Shown: in pieces, positions 16,282-23,751 of the stretch | Layout: each line of letters begins with the position of its first letter | Numbering within the stretch: the first letter of the stretch is position 1 | Source: Bradyrhizobium sp. | GTDB taxonomy: Bacteria > Pseudomonadota > Alphaproteobacteria > Rhizobiales > Xanthobacteraceae | Assembly (NCBI GenBank): GCA_019243075.1 | Contig: JAFAUV010000164.1 | Span: forward strand, 1-23,751 | Length of the DNA stretch: 23,751 nucleotides | Direction of reading: 5' to 3' | Program-made: the position numbers and the translations under genes | Notes under the pieces: generated by a model | Seen by the model: only the letters and a program-made list of their open reading frames with translations | Databases searched by the model: none | Told to the model about the DNA's origin: nothing

Positions 16282-17009
16282 GGCCGGCCTCCCTGCCCTG
16301 CGGCAACGACCTGACCATTGCCGTCAGCCGCGTTCGACTTGTCATCCTTGTCCTCACACTTGCCGTCCGGCCGGGTGCAATCGCTGGGCACCTGGGCATG
16401 GATCGGCGCGATGGTGGCGATCGAGCGCTGGCTTGCCGCATCGCGGATGGTCAGCCTGATCATGGCCGGCAATCGCTCGGCGTTGCGCCACGAGCTTTTC
16501 CAGACCCGATCCGCTCCCGCATAGGCAAAGGACAGGCGGAATGGCGCGTGCAACAGTATCACGGGATCACCAAAATGCAGCTGTTCGGACAGCGTGGCGC
16601 CGACCGGCAGCGGCGCAAATCGCATGCGCGAGCGCACCGCGGCGAACTCGCCGCGATCCGTGGTCTCGCCGAGATGCACGACGTCGAGTCCCGGCCCGAT
16701 ATTCGGCCCGATCGAGGTGCGGACGAAAGTGACGGACAGCTCCGATCCATCAAACAGCGGATGCCGGGATTCGCGATTGGCCGGGACATATTCGGCGGCG
16801 GCAAGGTCGGCGGCGATGCGCTGCAATGCGGTGCCGATCGCCTCGTCGCGCTGGATCCGGTCGACGCCCCGATTCCAGTTCGGCAGCCATTGCGCGGTGA
16901 TGCTCGCAAGCGCCGACAGCACAAGGCCCATCAGGGCAAGCGCGACGACGGCTTCGATCAGCGTGAAGCCGCCTTCCCTTGCCCGCCGATCGGTGGGTAC
17001 AGCGGTCAT
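16278..17009 (-). CDS. gspJ: T2SS minor pseudopilin GspJ
   Basis: A protein of 243 residues with cleavage after G14 and a mature start FTLIEAVVALAL (Glu +5 = E19). The middle part, with the ADLAAAEYVPA and LLHAPFRLSFAYAG segments, is as in GspJ. The C-terminus is a polar tail with two Cys (SDCTRPDGKCEDKDDK) that may form a disulfide. The ATG at 17009 has GAGG upstream and overlaps the gspI stop (ATGA); the longer frame to 17162 is a shadow. Confidence 0.92.
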   Translation of the reverse strand: MTAVPTDRRAREGGFTLIEAVVALALMGLVLSALASITAQWLPNWNRGVDRIQRDEAIGTALQRIAADLAAAEYVPANRESRHPLFDGSELSVTFVRTSIGPNIGPGLDVVHLGETTDRGEFAAVRSRMRFAPLPVGATLSEQLHFGDPVILLHAPFRLSFAYAGADRVWKSSWRNAERLPAMIRLTIRDAASQRSIATIAPIHAQVPSDCTRPDGKCEDKDDKSNAADGNGQVVAAGQGGRP

Positions 17010-17419
17010 TCCCTCGGCCTCTTCATCAGGCGCACCGTGCGGATGTCCGAGGTCGCGCCGCCGGACCACCTCACGCGAACCCTGACGAGTTCGGGCACCC
17101 AGGCAACATCCGCATTGGCAACCATCCAGTCGCCACCGAGTGGGCTGACGTCGAGCGTCCATCGATAGCCATCCGTTTGCCCGGACGACGTTCCTCCCCG
17201 AAGCTGGTCGCGAGGCGGTATCGCCTCGGCCAGCGCCGTACGCGTCGCCTGCATCAGCGCGACGTGGCGCTCGAAGGCGCGCACGCCGCGCACATTGCTC
17301 GCCATCACCGATCCGATGGCGACGATCACCACGGCAACCAGCGCCAGCGCCACCAGCACCTCCAGTATCGTGAAACCGGCGTCGCGCCGCTCAGTTGATG
17401 GCGATGTCACGGGATACAA
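17006..17419 (-). CDS. gspI: T2SS minor pseudopilin GspI
   Basis: A protein of 137 residues; cleavage after G15, mature start FTILEVLVALAL with Glu +5 (E20). GspI nucleates the tip complex with GspJ and GspK. There is no ATG. TTG 17419 is preceded by GGGAGG at a spacing of 7 (17427-17432), while GTG 17410 lacks a well-placed ribosome site, so I chose the TTG. The start therefore lies 29 bases inside gspH. Confidence 0.9.
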   Translation of the reverse strand: MYPVTSPSTERRDAGFTILEVLVALALVAVVIVAIGSVMASNVRGVRAFERHVALMQATRTALAEAIPPRDQLRGGTSSGQTDGYRWTLDVSPLGGDWMVANADVAWVPELVRVRVRWSGGATSDIRTVRLMKRPRE

Positions 17420-17855
17420 TCTCGACCCTCCCGGTCAGCCAGTTGACGCGCACCTCATAGGCCGCATCGAAGCGCCGGAGCGCGATGGTGCCGCCGCAGG
17501 ACATGCCGTCGGCAAAAAAGCGAATGGTAGACAGCGCCGCCTGGCGCTGGCAGGTCTGCGGCAGGATCGCGTCAAAACGCACGTCGTCCGGAATGCGGAT
17601 CGCCGCGGACGACGCGCCGGAACGGATGGCGCGCCCTGATGCATCCACCAGCGCCGCAACACTGACATGGCGGCGGATCGCAGCATCGCGATCCGCCTTC
17701 AACAACGCCGCCGCCTGCAAGGCGTAGGCCTGCAGGCGCGCGCGCGACGTCTCGCGCGGAATGAACGGCAGCAAGACGGCCGCAAGCAGCGCGATGATTG
17801 CGAGCACGCAGACCATCTCGAGCAAGGTGAAACCCTGTTCGGCCGACTCATTCAT
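17391..17855 (-). CDS. gspH: T2SS minor pseudopilin GspH
   Basis: A protein of 154 residues with an 8-residue leader (MNESAEQG) and mature start FTLLEMVCVLAII, Glu at +5. The globular part follows the GspH pattern (RLQAYALQAAALLKADRDAAI helix, then beta strands). Two Cys (in QTCQRQ and GMSCGG) could form a disulfide. The ATG overlaps the end of gspG by 8 bases; the longer frame upstream to 17981 is a shadow of gspG. Confidence 0.9.
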   Translation of the reverse strand: MNESAEQGFTLLEMVCVLAIIALLAAVLLPFIPRETSRARLQAYALQAAALLKADRDAAIRRHVSVAALVDASGRAIRSGASSAAIRIPDDVRFDAILPQTCQRQAALSTIRFFADGMSCGGTIALRRFDAAYEVRVNWLTGRVEIVSRDIAIN

Positions 17856-18357
17856 TTTTGGCGGACAGATTTTCGAGCGAGATGTCGGCCGCCACGCCGC
17901 TGCCGCCTTCCTGGCCGTCGGACCCGTAGGAGACGATGTCATACGGGCCGCGCTCGCCCGGCGAGCGATAGATGTAAGCATGGTTCCAGGGATCGCTGGG
18001 AACGCCGCCGCCCTTCAAATAGGGCCCATTCCAGGCAGCCACTCCGGGAGTCGGCCGGACCAGCGCGCTCAAGCCTTCCGCGCTTGAAGGATAACGGCCG
18101 GCGTCCAGATAAAAGAGATCGAGCGCGGTGACAAAGCTCTGTAGCTGAATCCGCGCGGCCTTGACCTTGGATTCGCTGAGATAGTTGAGCACCCGCGGAC
18201 CGATCAGCCCCATGATCAGGCCGATGATCGTGATGACGACCAGCATTTCGACCAGGGTGAAACCCGCCTCGCTTTCAAGTCGTCTGCCACCAAGCTCGGG
18301 CCGCTTCTGCGTCCCGCTCCCGCTGAAATGTCCGGCGATGATCTTGAGCGACATCAT
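17848..18357 (-). CDS. gspG: T2SS major pseudopilin GspG
   Basis: A protein of 169 residues. Mature start FTLVEMLVVITIIGLI with Glu at +5, then VLNYLSESKVKAARIQLQ, LDLFYLDAGRYPSSAEGL and the PYLKGGGVPSDPW and SYGSDGQEGG segments, all hallmarks of GspG including the calcium-binding loop region. The leader before the cleavage site (after G32) is 32 residues, much longer than the usual 5-10, and no internal start codon shortens it apart from M2. Gap to gspF is 18 bases. Confidence 0.95.
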   Translation of the reverse strand: MMSLKIIAGHFSGSGTQKRPELGGRRLESEAGFTLVEMLVVITIIGLIMGLIGPRVLNYLSESKVKAARIQLQSFVTALDLFYLDAGRYPSSAEGLSALVRPTPGVAAWNGPYLKGGGVPSDPWNHAYIYRSPGERGPYDIVSYGSDGQEGGSGVAADISLENLSAKNE

Positions 18358-18375
18358 GATGAAACCAACCTTTGG

Positions 18376-19587
18376 TTAACCGACCAGTTGTGTGACAGAC
18401 AGCAGGGCTGTCATGACCGACACGATCAGGCCCCCGACGACCGTGCTGATGGTGATGATGGCGAGCGGCCCCACGATGCCGACGATGCGATCGAGGCTGC
18501 GCTGCAATTTCGCCTCGTAGAATTCCGCGACCCGGCCGGCTAGCGCCGGCAACTGCCCGGTCTCCTCGCCGAGCCGAAGCATGCGCACCGCCATCGGCGG
18601 CAGGCTGCCCGCGACCGCAAGCGCATCCGACAGCTTGCCGCCGTGGCGCACACGGTCGGCGGCGGCATTCCAGCCTTGCCGGTTTCCGGTCACCGCCATG
18701 ATGTCGACGAGGATGCGCAAGGTCGCGGTGAGATTGACGCCGCTGCCGAGCAGAACACCGAGATTCCGGCAGAATAGACTGCTGCGATAGAACTGAAAAA
18801 TGCCTCTGATGCCCGGCAAGCGCGACAGCCACCCCGTGAGCAACATGCGCGTTGCGGGCTTGCGCAGCGACCACCAGCCTCCGCCGATGGCTGCAGCCGC
18901 CGCCAGCAGCGCGGCGTTGGCGTTGCCACGAAGGAAATCCGAAAGCTGGATGAAGGCGCCGAGCGTCGTGTCCGACTTGCTGCCGAAATCCTGCAGCACG
19001 CTCGAGAATTGCGGCAGTACGAAAAGGATGAAGAACAGCATGACGCCGCAGGCCGCGACCAACACGAAAGCCGGATACTGCATCGCGTCCGTCAGCTTGC
19101 GCCGCATCTGCTCCGATCTGGCGCGCTCCGACCCCAGCATTTCGAGCACCTGATCGAGCGTGCCGGAGACCTCGCCGACCCGCACCAGCGCGGCATACAT
19201 GGGAGGAAACAGCGCCGGATGGGCGGCCACCGCATCGGCAAAGCTTTCGCCCGACAGCAATGCTGCGCGAAGCCTGGCGACGACGGGGCGCAAGCGCCCG
19301 ACATCGCCATCGCCGGCCAGGAGCTCGAGGGCATCGTCAAGCCGCGCGCCGGCCTTCAAGAGCAGCGCCAGATCGCGGGTGAAGGTGGTGATCTCGGCCG
19401 CACTCGGCCGTCCGAACAGGCCATACGTGCCGGAGGGAGATTCCGGGCGCTTGTCTTCGATGGTCTCGATCGGCAGCAATCGAAGATATTCGATGCGGCG
19501 CGCGACCTCGACCGAGCTCGGCGCCGAGATCGTGCCGTTCACGATCTCGCCGTTCTGGGTCAGGGCGCGGTAACGGAAATTCGGCAT
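18376..19587 (-). CDS. gspF: T2SS inner-membrane platform protein GspF
   Basis: A protein of 403 residues, the usual length. Two T2SSF domains are visible: TTFTRDLALLLKAGARLDDAL (about 67-87) with VGEVSGTLDQVLE, and the repeat FCRNLGVLLGSGVNL with RLGEETGQLPAL near 330. Three membrane helices are expected near 172-192, 220-237 and 370-396. It is the polytopic protein at the base of the pseudopilus. The start lies 4 bases after the gspE stop. Confidence 0.95.
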   Translation of the reverse strand: MPNFRYRALTQNGEIVNGTISAPSSVEVARRIEYLRLLPIETIEDKRPESPSGTYGLFGRPSAAEITTFTRDLALLLKAGARLDDALELLAGDGDVGRLRPVVARLRAALLSGESFADAVAAHPALFPPMYAALVRVGEVSGTLDQVLEMLGSERARSEQMRRKLTDAMQYPAFVLVAACGVMLFFILFVLPQFSSVLQDFGSKSDTTLGAFIQLSDFLRGNANAALLAAAAAIGGGWWSLRKPATRMLLTGWLSRLPGIRGIFQFYRSSLFCRNLGVLLGSGVNLTATLRILVDIMAVTGNRQGWNAAADRVRHGGKLSDALAVAGSLPPMAVRMLRLGEETGQLPALAGRVAEFYEAKLQRSLDRIVGIVGPLAIITISTVVGGLIVSVMTALLSVTQLVG

Positions 19588-19591
19588 GTCT

Positions 19592-21271
19592 TCACCGCAA
19601 GGTTGTCACGCGGAGAATCTCGGCCGGCGAGGTCAATCCCGCGCGGCATTTGGCGATGCCGTCGTCCAGCATCGTCGTCATGCCGCCCCGAATCGCCATT
19701 TCGTCGATCCTCAGGCCATCGGTCTTCTCGCCGATCAGCTCCCGAAGCGCGCCCGTCAGTTCGAGAATCTCGAAGACGCCGAGGCGGCCGCGATAGCCGG
19801 TGCCGCCGCAACGCTCGCAACCGCGTGGCTCATGGATCACGTCATCGCAATGAAAGCCGAACGCGGCAAGGCGCGGATCCTCCATCAGATCGGCCTGGCC
19901 GAGGGTGCGCGGCGACTTGCAGCGCTCGCACAATTGCCGGACCAGCCGTTGCGCGATTACAGCGCGCAAGACCGAACGCAGCAGGTAGCCTTCCACTCCG
20001 AGATCGAGCAGGCGCGGCACCGCCGCGGCAGCGGTCTCGGTATGCAGCGTGGTCAACACGAGATGGCCTGTGAGCGCCGCATGAACCGCCACATGCGCCG
20101 TTTCGGAATCGCGGACCTCACCGACCATGATCACGTCAGGGTCCTGGCGAACGAACGAGCGTAGTGCCGCGGCGAAAGTCAGGCCGATCGCGGGCTTGAC
20201 CTGCGATTGGTTGACGCCGGGAATTTCGTATTCGACGGGATCCTCGATGGTCAGTATCTTGCGGATCGGTTCGTTCAGGATCGACAGCACCGTCGCCAGG
20301 GTCGTGGTTTTGCCGCTGCCGGTCGGTCCCGTGACAATGATCATGCCGTGCGGCAGTTTGAGCAGGCGTCGCAGCTTCGCGTCGTCGGCCGCGGAGAAAC
20401 CGAGCTTTTCGACGACCAGCAGCCCACGATCCCTGGGCAGAATACGGATCACGGCCGATTCCCCGTGCTGCATCGGCATGATGGCGACGCGAATATCGAT
20501 ATCGGCGCGCCCGACCCGCAGCCGCGCGGCGCCGTCCTGCGGCAGGCGGCGCTCGGCGATGTTGAGGCTGGCCACGATCTTGATGCGGGAAATCACCGCC
20601 TGCGGCAGAACATTGGCCGGCGCGGAGACCTGCCGCAGCAACCCGTCGACACGCATGCGCACCACGAGACCGCTTTGCAGCGGCTCGATGTGAATGTCGC
20701 TGGCGCGTAATTCGACGGCTTTTTCCAGCAGATCGTTGACGGCGCGGACCACCGGCGCGCCACTGGCGAGGTCGCGCAGGCTCTCGATGTCGTCTTCGCG
20801 GAGCGGCAGCGGCATGGCGTCGCTTGCCGTCGCCTCCGGTTGATCCAGACGCTGATCGAGAACGACAGCGATGTCCTCCGACGTCGCGACCCCGATGGCA
20901 ACGTCTGCGCCAAGCACGATCTGTGCGGCGCGTTGCGCGGATTGATCGCTGGGATCGACGACCGCCAGAGCGACGCCGCCGTCCGGCGAACGGTAGGGAA
21001 AAACCAAGGTCTCGCGCAAAAAGCGCTGGGAGAACGAAGCTGCCAGCGATGTGGCGGACATCATGTCCTGCAAACTTACGCGATCAAGGCCGTGAAACCG
21101 CGCGGCTTCGTCGGCAAATTCGTTGGCCGAGAGGTGCGAAAGTTCCCAGAGCTTGCCCTGCCGGCGATCGAGGCCGTCTCGTCCGGCAGCGTCGCCGCCT
21201 TCGACGATCGCCGTCAAATGCGCGCGTTCGCGGAGATAATTCACGAACTGCGAGGACAAGTCGCTGGCCAT
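19592..21271 (-). CDS. gspE: T2SS assembly ATPase GspE
   Basis: A protein of 559 residues. N1/N2 domains (1-150) that bind GspL are followed by the ATPase core: SDIHIEP (191-197), Walker A GPTGSGKT (315-322), Asp box TIEDPVEYEI (341-350), Walker B DVIMVGEVRD (379-388) and His box TGHLVLTTLH (401-410). A four-Cys zinc site is present (C448/C451 and C485/C488). It powers pseudopilus extension from the cytoplasm. The ATG has GGAAAGA upstream. It is the first gene of the leftward operon. Confidence 0.96.
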   Translation of the reverse strand: MASDLSSQFVNYLRERAHLTAIVEGGDAAGRDGLDRRQGKLWELSHLSANEFADEAARFHGLDRVSLQDMMSATSLAASFSQRFLRETLVFPYRSPDGGVALAVVDPSDQSAQRAAQIVLGADVAIGVATSEDIAVVLDQRLDQPEATASDAMPLPLREDDIESLRDLASGAPVVRAVNDLLEKAVELRASDIHIEPLQSGLVVRMRVDGLLRQVSAPANVLPQAVISRIKIVASLNIAERRLPQDGAARLRVGRADIDIRVAIMPMQHGESAVIRILPRDRGLLVVEKLGFSAADDAKLRRLLKLPHGMIIVTGPTGSGKTTTLATVLSILNEPIRKILTIEDPVEYEIPGVNQSQVKPAIGLTFAAALRSFVRQDPDVIMVGEVRDSETAHVAVHAALTGHLVLTTLHTETAAAAVPRLLDLGVEGYLLRSVLRAVIAQRLVRQLCERCKSPRTLGQADLMEDPRLAAFGFHCDDVIHEPRGCERCGGTGYRGRLGVFEILELTGALRELIGEKTDGLRIDEMAIRGGMTTMLDDGIAKCRAGLTSPAEILRVTTLR

Positions 21272-21311
21272 TCGTCTTTCCGCTCGTGCAAGCTTGAACG
21301 AGCCAGCGCAT

Positions 21312-21344
21312 CACCGGCCATCGCAAGAAGGCGATGTGCCGGTG
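21312..21344. repeat. Hairpin in the gspE-gspD intergenic region
   Basis: CACCGGC-CATCGC pairs with GCGATG-T-GCCGGTG around AAGAAG: a 13-bp stem with one bulged base. It lies 41 bases before the gspE ATG on its coding strand, so it may be part of the gspE leader RNA. No T-run follows on either strand. Confidence 0.45.
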
Positions 21345-21375
21345 GCCGGCAGTTGCGACTTTATTGACCCGAAGT

Positions 21376-21382
21376 ATGACAG
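21376..21382 (-). promoter_or_regulatory. CTGTCAT heptamer (PhoB half-site) facing gspE
   Basis: An exact copy of the PHO-box heptamer on the minus strand, about 105 bases before gspE. The partner heptamer at the proper distance is poor (2-3 of 7), so it is only a half-site. Confidence 0.25.
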
Positions 21383-21412
21383 CTGTACGAAGCGCTTCGC
21401 GCTGCGGCCGTT

Positions 21413-21439
21413 CAAAAAACTTCAGCTTCCGGTTTTTTG
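21413..21439. repeat. Inverted repeat CAAAAAAC / GTTTTTTG
   Basis: Two perfect 8-base arms (21413-21420 and 21432-21439) separated by 11 bases, centred between the divergent gspE and gspD. The centre-to-centre distance of 19 bases is near two helical turns. It may be a protein-binding site or a curved A/T element. Confidence 0.4.
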
Positions 21440-21517
21440 CAGCCCAACCCGAGAAAGTGTGTTCTGAAGTCAACGCGCGCCAACAGACTGTTCGCGCATC
21501 ACGCAACCAATTTAATT

Positions 21518-21524
21518 CTGTCAT
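21518..21524 (+). promoter_or_regulatory. CTGTCAT heptamer (PhoB half-site) facing gspD
   Basis: An exact PHO-box heptamer on the plus strand, 45 bases before the gspD ATG. Its partner heptamer on either side matches poorly. No convincing -10 box is seen downstream. Confidence 0.25.
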
Positions 21525-21569
21525 GTTCCATCGCTAAGTACCGAGCTCTGGGGGAGCGACGGTGAGAGT

Positions 21570-23751
21570 ATGGTAGGCGTCGGCAAGCTGGGCCGCTATC
21601 CATCGGTTTATCGCAGCCTTTGGGCTGCCTTCATTCTTTCGTCGTTGGTTCTGCTGACGTCCTGCAATTTCCAGACGGTCGGTACGAGCGTCGACGGCTC
21701 CAACCTCGACATCACGGACAAGGTGCGCTCGATCGACCTGCTGCCGCGACAGCCGCAACCGGTAGGTACCGCAACTGCCGCCTCCGGGAGCAACCGATCC
21801 GGCGCCGCCGCAATCTACGAAGGCGCGGAAGTTACTGCTGTTTCCGACGAACGTCCGCAACACGCATCGAACGGCGGCGGCTTCGACCTCAATTTCGAGA
21901 ACACGCCGGTTGCCACCGTCGCCAAGGTCGTGCTCGGTGACATCCTCCAGGTCGGCTATACCATCGATCCGCGCGTTCAGGGCACCGTCACCCTGGTCTC
22001 GGTCCGGCCGGTGCCGAAATCGGACATCATCTTCGTGCTCGAAAGTGCCTTGCGGCTGAGCGGCGTGGTGTTGCTCCACGATTCTTCCGGCTATCGGCTG
22101 ACGCCGCTGGGCGATGCGGTCGGCTCCGGCCGGGTCGACGCCGACGCCGCCAATCCGGAGCCCGGTTTCGGCGTATCGGTGGTGCCGCTGCAATATGTAT
22201 CGGCACAGACGCTGCTCAAGCTGATGGACAGCTTTGCCACCAAGGCCGGCACCGTGCGGGCCGACACCACGCGCAATCTGCTTTTGATCCAGGGCTCCGG
22301 TGCCGAGCGCCGCACCGCGGTCGATACGGCACTGAGCTTCGACGTCGACTGGATGCGGGGCCAATCCGTCGGCATTTTCCCGATCTCGAGCGGCCCGCCG
22401 GGTCCCGTGATCGCAGAGCTGGAGAAAATCGTCGATTCCGGCGAGAACGGCCTCAGCCAGAACATGATCAAGCTCGAGCCGATTGCCCGTCTCAACGCCG
22501 TCATGGTGGTAAGCAAGCGCCCGGAAATGCTGCGCACCGCCGCGACCTGGATCAAACGGCTCGATCATGCCGACACCGCGCGGACCAGCGTTCACGTCTA
22601 TCGGGTGAAGTTCGGCGAGGCCCGTCAGATCGCGCGCGTGCTGACCGACATGTTCCTCGGCGGTTCGGGCGCCTCCGGCCTGTTGGACAGCGCCGACAAC
22701 CAGGTTGCACCGGGGTCGGGCACGTCGACGACGTCGAGCGCCGACCGTCTGTCGCTCGGCGGCAACAATCCGTCCTCCTCGACGAGCAGCTTCGCCGCGC
22801 GCGGTGGCGGCGGCAACGGCGCCACCCCTGGTCTTGGCGGGCAAGGCGCAAATCCCAACGGCAACAATGCCGGAACGCTCGACAGCGGCCATGGCGCGGC
22901 CTCCGGCAGCGGCCAGCCCGTGCTGCAGGACGTCAGGATCACGCCCGACACCACCAACAATACGCTGCTGATCTACGCCGATCAGGCCAATTACCGGATC
23001 ATCGAGTCGACCTTGCTGCAGGTCGATCAGCCGCAGCTACAGGTGGCGATCGATGCGACCATCGCCGAGGTGACGCTCAACAACACGCTTTCCTATGGTG
23101 TGCAGTCCTACATCACCGGCCAGAATCTCGGACTGCGTCCGAACTCCGGATCGATCCTCAACACCCAGGCGACCACGGCGCCGGCGACCACCGTCGACCC
23201 CAATACCGGCCTCGCCTCGATCACGGGATCGGTTTCCAATGCCTTCATCAACCGCGCCTTTCCGGGCTTCAACTTCCTGATCGGTTCGGAGACGCAGCCG
23301 AGCCTCATCCTCGATGCGCTGCACGCCGTCACCAATGTGAAGGTGTTGTCCAATCCGTCGCTGGTCGTCGTCAACAACCAGGTGGCGACGCTGCAGGTCG
23401 GCGACGTCGTGCCGGTCTCGACCGGCAGCGCCACCGTGCTGACAACCAGCAACACCGTGGTCAACACCATCGACTATCGCAACACCGGTATCATCCTGCA
23501 CGTTTCGCCGCGCATTAGTGTCAACGGCAATGTCAGGCTCGACATCGAGCAGGAGATCAGCAACGTTTCGCCACAAACGGCAACCAGCTTGACGCCGACC
23601 GTCTCGGAACGGCGGGTGAAGAGCTCGATCTCGGTCGCCAACGGGCAGACCGTCCTGCTCGCCGGACTGATCAGCGAGCAGCAGAACGGAACCCGCGCCG
23701 GCATTCCATTGCTGGATGAAATCCAGGGGCTGGGCGATGCGTTCTCGCATC
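21570..23751 (+). CDS. gspD: T2SS outer-membrane secretin GspD with lipobox, 3' end cut by window edge
   Basis: At least 727 residues, open to the window end. The N-terminus has a signal with a lipobox LTSC (C32), so it is a predicted lipoprotein; residue +2 is Asn, which allows outer-membrane sorting. The N0 domain is at about 105-180 (FDLNFENTPVATVAK onward), then N1 (VVPLQYVSAQTLLKLMDSF), N2 (IKLEPIARLNAVMVVSKRPEML) and N3 (VHVYRVKFGEARQIARVL), the last broken by a Gly/Ser/Asn-rich insert of about 85 residues. The secretin domain includes VLSNPSLVVVNNQVATLQVGD and GIILHVSPRIS. It forms the export pore. The ATG at 21570 is preceded by GTGAGAG (close) and GGGGGAG (distant). It is divergent from gspE. 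Confidence 0.95.
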   Translation, partial: MVGVGKLGRYPSVYRSLWAAFILSSLVLLTSCNFQTVGTSVDGSNLDITDKVRSIDLLPRQPQPVGTATAASGSNRSGAAAIYEGAEVTAVSDERPQHASNGGGFDLNFENTPVATVAKVVLGDILQVGYTIDPRVQGTVTLVSVRPVPKSDIIFVLESALRLSGVVLLHDSSGYRLTPLGDAVGSGRVDADAANPEPGFGVSVVPLQYVSAQTLLKLMDSFATKAGTVRADTTRNLLLIQGSGAERRTAVDTALSFDVDWMRGQSVGIFPISSGPPGPVIAELEKIVDSGENGLSQNMIKLEPIARLNAVMVVSKRPEMLRTAATWIKRLDHADTARTSVHVYRVKFGEARQIARVLTDMFLGGSGASGLLDSADNQVAPGSGTSTTSSADRLSLGGNNPSSSTSSFAARGGGGNGATPGLGGQGANPNGNNAGTLDSGHGAASGSGQPVLQDVRITPDTTNNTLLIYADQANYRIIESTLLQVDQPQLQVAIDATIAEVTLNNTLSYGVQSYITGQNLGLRPNSGSILNTQATTAPATTVDPNTGLASITGSVSNAFINRAFPGFNFLIGSETQPSLILDALHAVTNVKVLSNPSLVVVNNQVATLQVGDVVPVSTGSATVLTTSNTVVNTIDYRNTGIILHVSPRISVNGNVRLDIEQEISNVSPQTATSLTPTVSERRVKSSISVANGQTVLLAGLISEQQNGTRAGIPLLDEIQGLGDAFSH

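Noticed and set aside
21534..22892. 452-residue open frame on the minus strand inside gspD
   Set aside because: It is antisense to the recognisable N-domains of the secretin; composition is typical of a shadow frame.

Overview
The window looks like chromosomal DNA of an alphaproteobacterium of the Bradyrhizobium/Rhodopseudomonas group. The basis is high G+C, long spurious antisense ORFs, and the style of the proteins; this is an inference, since no rRNA or other marker gene is present. I saw no tRNA, rRNA, insertion sequence, integrase or CRISPR array.

Right half (13114-23751): an almost complete type II secretion system (T2SS). gspD, the outer-membrane secretin, is read rightward and runs off the window end. 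Divergent from it is a tightly packed leftward operon, gspE-F-G-H-I-J-K-L-M and a GspC/GspN-like last gene. Most junctions overlap by 1-29 bases or have very short gaps. The secretin carries its own lipobox, so it is a probable liposecretin. The inner-membrane connector has a GspC-type HR domain but no PDZ domain. The prepilin peptidase (gspO) is a minimal 163-residue enzyme at 8288-8779, read rightward.

Left half (1-12856): a set of exported proteins, nearly all leftward. In transcription order these are a multicopper oxidase coupled to phosphoesterase 3; then, beyond gspO, an EfeO/imelysin-like protein coupled to a di-heme cytochrome c peroxidase-like protein; phosphoesterase 2; a LolA-like periplasmic protein; phosphoesterase 1; and a second di-heme peroxidase cut by the window start. 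All have Sec-type signal peptides. The three phosphoesterases belong to the phospholipase C/acid phosphatase family (PF04185).

How it fits together: the secretion operon and gspO flank the oxidase/phosphoesterase pair, and the other exported enzymes lie alongside. The simplest reading is a dedicated T2SS with its cargo, used for phosphate scavenging outside the cell, comparable in concept to the Hxc system of Pseudomonas aeruginosa (liposecretin HxcQ, cargo alkaline phosphatase LapA). A PHO-box-like site upstream of the oxidase/phosphoesterase operon and two exact CTGTCAT heptamers between gspE and gspD would fit phosphate control but are unproven. Why redox proteins (two di-heme cytochromes and a multicopper oxidase) share the island is the most open question.
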